DNA of 64,000 bases, taken from assembly GCA_965153455.1 (NCBI GenBank), contig OZ234504.1, positions 3,906,001 to 3,970,000 on the forward strand. Direction: 5' to 3'. The position numbers were made by a program, and so were the translations under genes. Shown one piece after another: positions 11,102 to 22,210 of this stretch (position 1 is the stretch's first letter; every line of letters starts with the position of its first letter). The notes under the pieces were generated by a model that saw only the letters and a list, made by a program, of their open reading frames with translations, was not told the origin of the DNA and did not search any database. The DNA comes from Sphagnum compactum (lineage: Eukaryota > Bryophyta > Sphagnopsida > Sphagnales).

Positions 11102-13640
11102 AGGCCACGGGTTTGCACTTTGCACTCTGCATTACTGGCAGCAGGATGCATGTATGTATGTATGCATACATATGTTTATGTATGTATGTATGTTCTCAAA
11201 TATAATTGTGTATTTATGCTATATTAATACTCCATACCATACATATAGATAATATCAGTGATTCAGTCCATAATCTTTCAGATATATAGAGTCTTATATT
11301 CTCTGATTTATCCAGAGTCTACAGTTTCAAGTAATTTATATATATATATGTTCTCTGGATTTATCCATGGTTTCAAGTGGTCCATATCTATTTGTACATA
11401 TGTAATTCAACATATTGTTATTCAAAAATTATTATTATTTCAATGCCTTTTCAAAAAATAACATGAACAGACATAATAACATGTTGCTTTTCATGTCCAT
11501 CTTACATATTAAAATCAAATTTGAGATTGACATAAATAATGATGGTCTATTGGAAATTGAAATAAAAAGGCCAGCAGAAGGGGACGGGATATTATTCGAT
11601 TGATAAACCTTCATCTCTTTTTATCATTATTTTTATCTCTTTTTCATATTTTCAAAGTGAAAGTAATATAATACATTCCATAAATCTAGAGCTTTTTCCC
11701 AGCCACAAGGTTCTAGTAATTCAAAATATGCATTTTTATTCAAAATAATTACTATTTCAATATTTTTTCAAAATATGACTTGAAAATGCACAATAACATG
11801 TGCCTTTTCATGTCCATATATGGAAGTGGGGGAAAAGAGTTATGGAGTTACTAAGAAAAGAAGGTTTTTTTTTTCGAAAAATGTTATGCTTTTTCATGTG
11901 CATGTAAGTGGCTAGGGGAAAAGAGAGTGAAGTAGTTATTAGGAAAAGACACCCAATGCTTATAACATTATTGTTCAAAATTGAAACACAACATAAGAAC
12001 AATTAAATAAATTCAAAAAAAATCATTTAGTCAAGTATACAATTGTTGTGACAATTTCAAATATCAAAGCTTAGGTTTTAGAAATTATGAAAAAATAATT
12101 AAGTCAATTCATCAATAATTTAAATAGGAACAAGCCTAGAATCCTTGATGCATCATTGGGACTTAATCAAAAATGAAAATATAATTTACTTCCCAAATTA
12201 TTCAGTAATAACACCTAGATATTATAAGACACTCAATGCCTAAAAGGTTTATTATTGTTAAATTTTGGAACACCATGTAGAAAATTTAGACAAATTTTTT
12301 TAATCAGAGAGGGTAGAGAAGGGGAGGGGAGATATTATTAAACTAATAAACCTCCATCTCCTTTACTTGTTATTCTTACCTCTTTCTCATATTAGAGTTG
12401 AAATTATTTCAATATTAGATCATAATTTATTTATAAATATCATATGAATTATATACTTATAATAATAATAATAATAAGTTTATTGAATATCTAAACCAAG
12501 ATCACCTTAGGATGGACATAGCTTAAACAAATTTGGATGACAAAAAATGTTGAGAAACTTATATATGAAAAATTTTGCATAATCTTTTGTATGGTCATCT
12601 TTGGACAATTGATTTTACATAACCCTTTGTATGTTCACCTCCAGACAATTCTACATACCCCTACCTAATTTTCAAACTTAAATACCTCTTTTTTTTTTCC
12701 TAATATTTATCTCTTTTCCTATTAATTTTTCTAATAACTACCTCCTCTCCTACTAACTTTCCTAATAATTAACTCCTTTCCTACTAACTTTCCTAATAAC
12801 TAGACAAATGTTCATGAAATTTATATTAATTAAATTAAATTTGACATTGACATAAATAATGATGAACTATTGAAAACCGTGTGTGAACATAAGAAAAGAG
12901 ACCAAAAAGTAATAATAATTAATCATCACTAGTAATGTGCAACACAACAATGCAGAGGAAAAGTTGATAAATTGACTTGAAAAGTTCAATCATCTATTCA
13001 ATTGCAACCTTTTGAGGGCCCTCTAATGACACCCCTCAAGGCTCATCAAGGCTCATCCACCTGCCTTCCTCTTCATGAAGGGAAGGGAAACAGGTACAAT
13101 GTCCACTTCTAGTAAGATTGCTGTTTGTTGAGAACATCATGTTATTGAATATTGCCTTTGCATTCTACCATTTTGTCACCTTCACACCATAGACACATGT
13201 GGGGGCTGAGAATAAGCTCTTGCAGGAATTAGGTGTTAATGAAATGCTTTGGACAATAGAGTTATCCGTAAAGTCACCCTCTGTTTTACCCCTTATCTCC
13301 TCTGCTTTCGCCCCCAATCCCCTCTTTCAGTGGTATCCACAAAGTAAGGAAATTTTATTAAATCTGGATATGAAATGCTGAAACGCAGCATTTAATGCAC
13401 AAGGTTTGAGAGTAATTATAATACTTGTACATGTATGAGCAGCGAAAATATATGTAGCAACAGGTGGAGGCGCTCAGGGAAAAGGAAACACAGGATGAAA
13501 CTCAGTTTACCACCGAAATTGGTGGAAAAACTAGTTTGGGTCCCAGTTATTTCCTTCTGTAAAGTTTTCATTCCCAGTTCCGCGTTGATGCCCTATTATG
13601 CCAAAACTGACCGTTCTCGCCCCCTAATTGCCTGACTTTA
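11102..13640. other. AT-rich intergenic DNA with microsatellite and diverged repeats
   Basis: No coding frame is supported. It contains a (TATG)n-type run at about 11147-11192 and a diverged direct repeat of about 330 bp spacing. The copies near 11421 and 11738 share 'attcaaaa.taatta.tatttcaat' and 'ataacatgt..cttttcatgtccat'. Short tandem units of the form 'ctcctttcctactaactttc' lie at about 12690-12805. The segment from 13000 to 13640 has higher GC but no recognised domain in any frame. Confidence 0.55.
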
Positions 13641-13646
13641 TGGATA

Positions 13647-14326
13647 AGTTATTAACCTTAAGAGAGTGCCTCATGAAGTGCTCTTTTTCTTCTTCTTCTT
13701 CTTTTTCTGCCTCTGTTTCTGCTTGTTCTTCTTTTCTGTGCATTTTGCACACATGGACCTGACATAGACTAGCATAGACATGATCAACATTGTGTATTTT
13801 TCACAGATCAGTTTGCGCTCTTTCTTAGTGCAACATCAATTTTCATTTCTGGAAAGTCTGCAAAACAAACTGATCCAAATTCTTCTCCATTTCCTTTTGC
13901 CTGTTTGGTCTTTGATGCAAGTCTTATCTGTGTATGGCGTTGCAAATCAGTTATGACTTAGTTTGAATCTTTCTGCTCTTTGGCGTTTCTCTTTGGTTTC
14001 TAAACATTGTCACAGTTGAACAGCAGACCATCACAGTATCATTGTTCTTCTTCTGGAGGTGCCGTAATACATGATAAGCAAAATCTCAAGTGCTAGCCAC
14101 CATCTTGACCGAGTCTTCCTGTTGCTTCAAGAAAGCAAGCCACCCAGCATTCGTATAGTGGTTTTCCTGAAATTCGGGCAGATTATTCTGTACTCAGTTC
14201 GTTACACCCACAGTCAGGAGCTGATGAAGTCAGTGGGTAGTTATGGCAGCTTGTCATCCTTGGTATTCATGATGAAGGTGAATGGTCTCTGACACTTCAT
14301 GAGACACTCTCTTAAGGTTAATAACT
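13647..14326. mobile_element. 680-bp interval bounded by 34-bp inverted repeats (MITE-like)
   Basis: The arm at 13647-13680 and the reverse complement of 14293-14326 agree at 33 of 34 positions; both begin agttattaaccttaagagag. The interior has no coding capacity that I recognise and starts with a (CTT)n run. No matching target duplication is visible at the outer edges, so it may be a miniature element, a fold-back structure, or two inward-facing ends of other elements. Confidence 0.55.
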
Positions 14327-14335
14327 GCACTCAAT

Positions 14336-14700
14336 GTGGTGTTTTTGCTGCCTTCACAGAGTTGTTGTGGAGATTTTCTCTGCAATCTCATAGATACAGA
14401 ATGTGCAAAAACTCAAAAATTGTGTAACTCAAATTTCTGCAAACAATGTTCCAAGTTCTGTTTTTTTTTTCCTTTTTGTCCTTTTATTTTTGGTGGTGTG
14501 TTTTGTGGTGGTTGCCGAATGCACGATGGGATTGTACAGCAGTATTTGAAGAAAGGCACAGTTACTCACTATGTTACATATGTAACTCATTTGTTTGTAT
14601 TACCTTCAATTGCTGTTGTAGAGATCTCTCAGCAATTTCATAGATGTAATGCTTTGGGAGAACTAGGTGATTTTCAAGAGAGATGGGAGTGCTGAAATGT
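14336..14700. repeat. Diverged direct repeat of about 245-bp spacing
   Basis: Segments starting near 14350 and 14600 share 'ttgttgt.gagat..tctc.gcaat.tcatagat..a.aatg'. The copies are clearly related but about a fifth diverged. No coding function is evident. The stretch lies downstream of the kinase gene (which reads leftward) and may include its outer 3' flank. Confidence 0.5.
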
Positions 14701-15178
14701 AAGTGGGATTCTTCCTCTGTGGTCACATTGGGCTAGTAACCCAACCCAAGCAGAATAGTAGGAGTAACCCATCAATGAAAATTTGCTGCTATGATTATGA
14801 GCAAAATGACAACCTGCACATTCAATTCAAAGTAGTAGTAGCAGCAGCAGCAGAGCTGCCACCTAAATTCTGTTCTCCTCAAGTACATAGGTAACATGTA
14901 AATTGTCAATCAGACCCCACCTGCCGCACATACACGACAGAAGAAGCATGTGAAGCCCAACTTTCAGTGCTTACTGATTTTGTGGATTTCAAATGTAAAT
15001 TTTTGGGTCTCTCCTCACTGCTCTGCAAAAACCAATTCTTAAAAAGAGAGTGGAAAAAGTTGGATAGAATCTCTCAGAAAAATATTAAGAAGTTCTTAAC
15101 TAGGGATTTTTGTTTAGCTACAACAGTAGTACAAAGACAGCAATAAATTTTGAGAGGAGCATGCTCTCTCTCTCGCTC

Positions 15179-18100
15179 TTATGCCGTGCCTGTGATCAGC
15201 TTCTCTTGTTTGTCAAGCCTTTTCACTTTGAAGATGCCCATGAGCACTTGTAAACCAAATACAGCACTGCCAGTAAATGCAGCATTAGCTGGTACCTGAA
15301 AACAAACAGACAAATACTCTCCCACTCAGAGAAAACACAACACGTAAACAAATCACAGTTTATGCCAATCACAGTTGCTAGTGTTATTGACATCAGATTC
15401 AGTGATTTTGTCATCCACTGCATCACCTCTAAATCAATTGCCAACTGCCTGAAGTTAAAAACTACACAAAAATTGCAAAAATCCTGTCCTGTTCTGTGCA
15501 TTTTTTGTTCAGTATTTTGTGAATTTTTTGGTGGCATTTTTTGCAACCTTGGCATATGCTATGGCATTGAAACTATTCTCATAATGAATGCAAAGCCACA
15601 ATTCAACAAAAGTTGTGATAGAAACATACTTTAATTGCAGCAATATGAAGCATAGTTCCAAGGTTTAAACAGGTAGCAGCAAGAATTGCCTGCAACAACA
15701 CCCCAAAATTTTCCAACTGTCAAAAGTGATGTAATGCCCACGATTCACAACTGTCAGAAGTGATTTGACACAATCACAAAAATTGTAGTAAAAAATATAT
15801 AGAGTATTTCTCGAGACAGGACTTCTGCTTACAATATCAATTAGCACTGGAAGATGATATATATATATATAACAAGATGGGTGCATGATGTTGAACACAT
15901 GATTTTTACCTGTGCAATTGTTTGCTGCATGGTAGCAACTCGCTTGAATGCTCGCTCTGACTCCAGCGCCCGTACACGCAGCTTTAGATCACCTTGTTCC
16001 TGCAACCACATAGGACAAAATTCACTCACTGAATTTCCAATATCCTTTGAATTTTGAGGCACCCAATCTTATTTTACACCTCCCTGTATTAAACTAACTG
16101 TACTTGCTCCTTTGAATCTGGTTACAAGAGCAAAAAACTATGAGTGCCACATATCTGATGCCCAGATTTGATGAAAAACACTCATTCGATGAAATTTAGG
16201 AGGAAAATTGTGGCTGCTTTCATGTGGTGGTCTGCTCACCAGACGCTGAATCATGCTAGCTATTTTCTCTACACGTTGAGGTTGTCGGAAAATGTTGGAG
16301 AACGCCTGTGCTTGCCTGTCCCAACGCTTTCTAAAATCCTTCACAAAATGCCAGATCATCCGACACACACCACCTCAATTAAATTAGCTTCCCCATACAA
16401 CAAAAAAGCTCAAGCACGTACAGTTGGGCTTGAGGCATATGAAGAAGCATGTCACAAAGCAGGCAACCAGTTCTGGGGAGTAAGAAGATACAGACTTGGG
16501 ATCTTTTTGCAAAAGAAAAAAGACTTCCTCTATTGTGTACACTTTTTGTTACTCTCCTCAAGCAACAAGCAAAATACCTTCCAAGGATTAACAAGGTATT
16601 CTTTGATGTAATCCATACCTTGAAAACAACTTCAATGCCAGCTTCCCGAAATCTCAGAAGCTCCAATGCATATCTGGAGCTCATCCCCAAATAAATTTCC
16701 CTTCTTAGCATGCAAAAATTGCCCCAAGATCCAATATAATTTCCCAAAGACATTTTTGAGGGTACATTTGTATTGTATCTTTATTCACTAGCTTCTAGAT
16801 CAATGACCCAAATGCCAAGTCATTCTGAAAGAGAAAAAAAACCAACACTGAAAAAAAGCAGCAGTAGAATTCCACCAGATTCATATTGGCTCAAGATAGA
16901 TAATTTACGGTTTTGCAATTTCAGAGATATCAAAGCGAGGATCCAAGCCCTTTCCAATGCCATCTAGTACTGCAAAACCACCACCCAGAACCCATGTTGC
17001 AACTTCAGTGCTGTGATCATCAAAACAAATAGAGGAACTTGAAAAGGTTCTGTATTTATATTTTGGAGTGGAAGGAAAACCACACTTTGGAACTCACCTA
17101 AGAATTGTGCTTTTGCCATAACTCTTCACTATATGTGTGTGCCCAATTTAGACAAAGCAAATTGGCAGGTAACAACAGGAATTCCTATACACAACAGTTT
17201 CAAGAGTTAAGAGATGATGAGCATCGTCATCACCTGAAAAAGCCCGAACTACAAAGGTGAAGGTGGCAGGAAATCGAAATGGCTGATCCACCGCAATCGA
17301 GAGTAAATCCTCTCCTGCATCATTCACATTACAATGTTTAGGGGGTGGGGAAAAATCCTTCATCCTGCTGTTTGCTTGCTTGTTTGTCCAAATGCCATTC
17401 AGAAAAAAGAAGGAAAAAAAACGAAACAACCCATATGATCAAGGGGCTTGGCTTTCAACAACTCACCAATTGCTGCAAGGCGCATTTTCTTCTTTTCTGC
17501 TTTCTCCTCCTTTGTAAGTGGTGTCTTGAAGCCAAGTGGTGTTTCTTCTTCTGCGGCCTCCTCCTTTTCTAGTCGCTGTGCTGCCAGTCGATCCTCAAAG
17601 CTGGTTCATTAACCAAAAAAGGGATGATAAGTCAAAAATTGAGCACTGACTGAATGAGAAATGCAGTCATAAAACAAATGAGTGCGCCCATTTTGCTGCA
17701 ACTCACTCCTCTAACTCACCTGTTGAGGAAGAACTGTGCCGTGCGTCGGACTGCAGTTAAATCACCTGTTGGCACAAGCACACCCATTTGCACCATTGCT
17801 TGCAGCACCTAAAAAACCAAAAGACAAGAATTGTGGTCATGTACCACATCCCGGCAGTTCATTACATCAAACAATCAGTGGATCGGATTATCAGTGTGCG
17901 TTTTCACAAAGAACAGTTTCAGGTGGGTGTTGCAACAACCCACCAAGGTTTCAAGGGTTTTACCTTGTCAGGATCCTTCTCATACACACCATAAAATGCT
18001 TCAAGCAGTCCTTCTCTGATATTGGGACTAATGCTGCACAGCCCATCATTGACTGGTCAGACATCTGCGGTTTTCAAGCTCTTCACACAAACTCAAGAGT

Positions 18101-21100
18101 CTTTATCACTTGAATAGCATCAGGTGGAGGAAAAAAAAAAAGAGAAACATCAGTCATCAAACAACTCTGTTGTTTGGCATGTGCCTTCAGGATAATCTGG
18201 ATGAAAGTTCATGCAGAGTCCCAAGCTCAAATAAAGTACAACAAAACTCAAACAAATACCACCAGATTTATACACCTACCTGCCCATCATTCCAAAATCG
18301 TAGAAAATGAGCCGCCCTCCACCATTTGCATCATCAACTGCAATATTTCCTGGATGCTGAGAGAAAAACATGAAGGAAAAAAAAAACCCAATCTGAGTAT
18401 TTTTGACCTTCCTTCAAAAAACTCTCTTTCTCTCTCTCTCTCTCTCTAGCTTTCCCCGAACAACCATCAAGAGGTAGATACAAAACAAGCTCCCCCAAGG
18501 GAAGAGATACCACAACATTGAAACCATCATCTGAGCCTTTCAAAAGGAGAGGTTGCTTTTGCAAGGAGGGAGAGAGAGGAAGGAATGAAGGAATGAAGAG
18601 ATGCATACAGGATCAGCATGGAAGAATCCATGTCGTAAGATCTGTTCCAAGTAAGACTCAACAGCATATCTTGCCAACCTGCGATTATCATTTTCTTGAA
18701 TCAGATTTTTTCCATAGATAAAAAGGACATATCAGAGTCAAACTTCTGGCACAAGTCCACATCTGTCCCAAAAGTTGTGGAAAGCTATCTCTATGACACC
18801 ACCACATCTGCAAAATTTACTTTCTTGCCAGCTAATGATAGAAAGAGAGTCCAATATTTAGGCACCAATGGATGGTTGCAAATGAAAGTACTTACTTCTG
18901 ACGATCAACTCCAAGCTCATCAAGAGCAGCAATGCGATTGATTTTTATGCCAGGCACGTACTCCATAGTAAGAACCTGAGCATTTTCCACATACAAAACT
19001 TAGCATTTCTCCAAGTTTGCTTAATTCTGTTGCAAACCAATCAAATGACGCACACCTCTATCTCCTTCCTTCAGAAAAAATTCAGGAGTCTGGAAAACTG
19101 ACCTGTGGAGTGCTAACTTCCCAATAAATCTTGGGTACTTTCACATATGGCAAATCTTTGAAGTTCTTTGCAAATAACTCCGCATTCATCGCCTCCTTGT
19201 TGTAGTCTATCTCCTGGAAGAAGGGTAGAGCATGAGCACATTAAAACCAGCAAGAAATTTTCTATCTCCTGGAAGAGAGCACAGCAAACTCGAACTTTAG
19301 CAAGTTGAACTTGAGTATATAGCTTCCTGAGAGACAAGTCTCTCTTGTTTTTTTCCGGAAACCTTCAGTGCCAATTAGGTGTGACTGGAGGATCCAGAAA
19401 AGGCAAGGAGAAGGTCTGTCAGTCTGCTGACTGGGACCTAACAGCTATCTTCTTAACTAATAAAAAACAGCATGTGAAAGAGCGAAAAACTCTCCTGGTG
19501 GAAAGTACAACAGACATGTGGAAGAGCAAAGGAATCTCTCCTGATGGAAAGTACAGACGTTCAGAAGAGCAAAGGACAAGCTCCTGGTGTAAAGTACAGA
19601 CATGCAGAACAGCAAAATGAAGAGCTCCTGGTGAAAGTACAGACCTCATAAAGCACAGATGCACATTCATCATAAATTGCAACCCAATCACGTTTTGCTC
19701 CATCTGACTTGGGATCCAAATTCTGTAGATTCTGTGCTATCACCTGATCACAAAGTTCACCATCTCCATACAACACACAGAGTGAGTGCAGATCCTGTTT
19801 TACTTATAGAAACCAGCCAAACAGGGATGTATTTTATTTTTTAGGCCAATCTGTGCACCCACAAAAACCAAAGATGAGGTAGAGAGAAGAGATCAGAGAA
19901 CAAGCGCACCCTCAAATTCTTGAGATCGATATCAAACAGTGCTTTCAGACCAGGTCGTTGCACTTTGATCACCACTTCCTCACCTCGAAAAGTTGCCCTG
20001 TGCACTTGACCTGCACAAAACCAAAACCCACATCAATCCATCTTCTTTTCTTCTTCTTCTTCTTCCTAGCATCCCCCACTTTCAACAACAATCACAACAA
20101 AGGTGCAAATGGGTGTGACTGGCAGCAGTCAAGGAAAGACATACCTAGACTGGCAGCAGCAATAGGGTCCCAGTCAAACCGATCAAATATCACATCCACT
20201 GGTTGGCCAAGCTCTGTCTCTATGATTCTCACAGCTGTCTCTGACTCAAATGGCGGCACTTGATCCTTCTCACAAGAAAAACAAACATCCAACCTTCAGC
20301 AAAAATAGAAAATTATTCCTTAAATCTCTCCTCCCTGATGAAGAGGAAGAAAAAGATCATGAAGAGAAAGATCATGCAGAGCAGCTGCAGAAAGACCATG
20401 AAGAGAACAACCATGCAGAGCTGCAGAGAAGAGCATGAAGAGAAAGATCATGCAGAGCTGTAGAAAGATTGTGAAGAGAAAGATGGACATGCAGAGAAGC
20501 AGAAAGAGAGATCATGAGCTGCTGCTGCTGCTGCTGCTACTGCAGAAAGATTGCAATTTGTACTACTGACCTGCAGCTCTGCCAATTCATCAACATACTC
20601 CTGAGCAAGAATGTCAACACGGGTGGAGAATTGTTGCCCAATTTTGATGAACGTTGGTCCCAATCGCAGCAACCCTTCCTTCACCCATTTCGCAAGCCTC
20701 TTCCTCTTCTCCTTCTTCTTCAGCTCTGTGATCCCACCTGCAAAACAACAACAACCTACAACCCTGTAAACAAGACTTCACAGTCTTCAAACCCACACCA
20801 GTGGGCATCTACAAAATCCCCAGGCTTGCAATTCTGAAGCACTTGGTTCAAGCAAAAACAGGAACCATTGAAACAAAAACCACAACACACACATGACAAC
20901 ATGTCTCTCACCCCTGTACATGAACTTCTGGTTGTTGAGCCATGCCTTGAAGACAAAGGCAATGGCAAAGCTCCAAATCTCAAACGTTCTCTGGATCGTG
21001 GAGTATGTCTTGAACTTGTTCCATCGTCCTCCTGGCACCACTGAAACCTATGTGTTCATACACACAAATTTCAGAAACAAGAGAGATGTAAAGAAAAGAA

Positions 21101-22210
21101 ATCTTCTTCTTCTTCTTCTTCTTCCCCCCCCCACCCCAATTGCTCAAGGACCTTCTTCTTCATTGCCCAAGAATCTCCTTCTTCATTGCCCAAGAATCTT
21201 TGCTCAAGGATGATCTTCTTCATTGCTCAAGGATTTTTGCTCAAGGATCTACTTCACTCACTCGGGAAGGATTTGGGAGAAATTCTGCACTTGTGAATGA
21301 AGGAAGGATGAATTGAAGCCAGAAAAAGTAAGAGTGAGAGTGGAGGGATCTACTGCGAAAGTGGAAAATGTGCCCATGAGACAATGATTGACTTTGATTC
21401 TTCTGTGATGGGAGGATTGAAGCGGAAGCAGAAAACAAGATGGGTGAGAGGAAGAGGAAGAACCTTGACACCCTTGGAGGTGGCTTGCTTGAACCATGGA
21501 TCCTCTTGTCCTATGGACTCCACTTTGCCCTTCTGTGGTTTCTTCTGGATTTCAGCAGCTGTTGAGAGTGCAGCCCCATTTGTGGTCTTCTTGTTGGCAT
21601 TCTTCTCCTGGGTCACAGCAGCAGCAGCAGCAGCTCCATTGCTGGCTGCAGCAGCAGTTGCTCCATTGCCGTTGCTGCTGCTGCGAGGTGAACCATTGGA
21701 GGTTGACCTCATGACTCCCACTTCCATCAGCTCCTGTTGCTCCGGCCTCTGCTCCTGTTCCTGCTCCGGCTCTCGCTCTTGCTGCTGCTGCTGCTGCTGC
21801 TGCTGTTGTTGGAATTCCCAGGTTGTTGTTGCAGCGGGAGTTGGAGACCACTCCACTTTCCTCTCTTCTTCTTCTTCTTCCGCATCCACCGCAAGTCGAG
21901 CTTGGATCCTCCTCCTCCTCCTCCTCTGCTGCTGCTGCAGCAGCAACCTGCCGCTGCTTCCTCCTCTTGCTGTATGCACCTTCAAGCCACGTGTGGAACC
22001 CTTGAAATGCGCTGAATTCTTCAAGAAGCTCACGAAATTCACAATCTGAGCATTAGCCACAATCCTCCCTTCATGACCCCAAGCTCCTCCTCCTCCTCCT
22101 CCTCCCCCCAATCCTCCTCCACCTCTCGCCACAGCACTCGAAGAACAGGCAAAAGAAGCAGCCACACCACCACCACCAACAGCAGCAACAGCAGCAGCAG
22201 CAGCCGCCAT
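15179..22210 (-). CDS. ABC1K3: Plastid ABC1-family atypical kinase, ABC1K3-like (20 coding exons)
   Basis: Coding exons, all GT-AG: 22210-21472, 21040-20912, 20737-20571, 20265-20145, 20010-19910, 19743-19645, 19213-19103, 18975-18896, 18678-18609, 18356-18280, 18033-17964, 17808-17720, 17600-17467, 17314-17234, 16969-16909, 16673-16619, 16338-16240, 15999-15910, 15689-15630, 15295-15179. They join into 2550 nt (849 aa) with phases agreeing throughout. Hallmarks: [18 protein letters not shown] (248-265), KIGQ (321-324, the ABC1 KxGQ), Ala-rich loop AAAS (381-384), Lys401, HADPHPGN (536-543), DFG (559-561), and a C-terminus of two hydrophobic stretches ending LITGTA. Block order and C-terminus fit plant ABC1K3, a plastoglobule kinase affecting tocopherol/plastoquinone metabolism. 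The N-terminus is Ala/Gly-rich with Ser and Arg, as in a plastid transit peptide. It continues through a low-complexity extension with 11 Gln (134-144), which makes the protein longer than the roughly 710 residues I recall for Arabidopsis. Assignment over ABC1K1 is by remembered similarity. Confidence 0.95.
19480..19644 (-). repeat. 43-bp minisatellite abutting the 5' splice site of ABC1K3 intron 6
   Basis: Inside intron 6 (19214-19644), copies spaced 43 bp apart carry 'ctcctggtg.aaagtacagac' on the plus strand. Examples are 19550-19558, 19593-19601 and 19636-19644, with a fourth looser copy near 19503. The last copy is the functional 5' splice site (minus strand gag|gtctgtact), so each unit repeats the donor-like GTCTGTACTTT. 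Confidence 0.75.
20330..20518. repeat. Minisatellite in ABC1K3 intron 3
   Basis: Repeats of about 35-40 bp built on 'catgaagagaaagatcatgcagagctgcagaaaga' fill most of the 304-bp intron 3 (20266-20570). The open frames seen through it are by-products of the repeat. Confidence 0.8.
21095..21255. repeat. Short tandem repeats in ABC1K3 intron 1
   Basis: A (CTT)n run and poly-C at about 21101-21130 are followed by four or five copies of 'cttcttcattgc(c/t)caagaatct' type units to about 21250, all inside intron 1 (21041-21471). Confidence 0.75.

Noticed and set aside
21384-22049. A 221-codon plus-strand open frame opposite ABC1K3 exon 1
   Set aside because: It is the antisense of Ala/Gln/Gly-coding repeats, giving Cys/Leu/Ser runs. 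The minus-strand frame has the family continuity.
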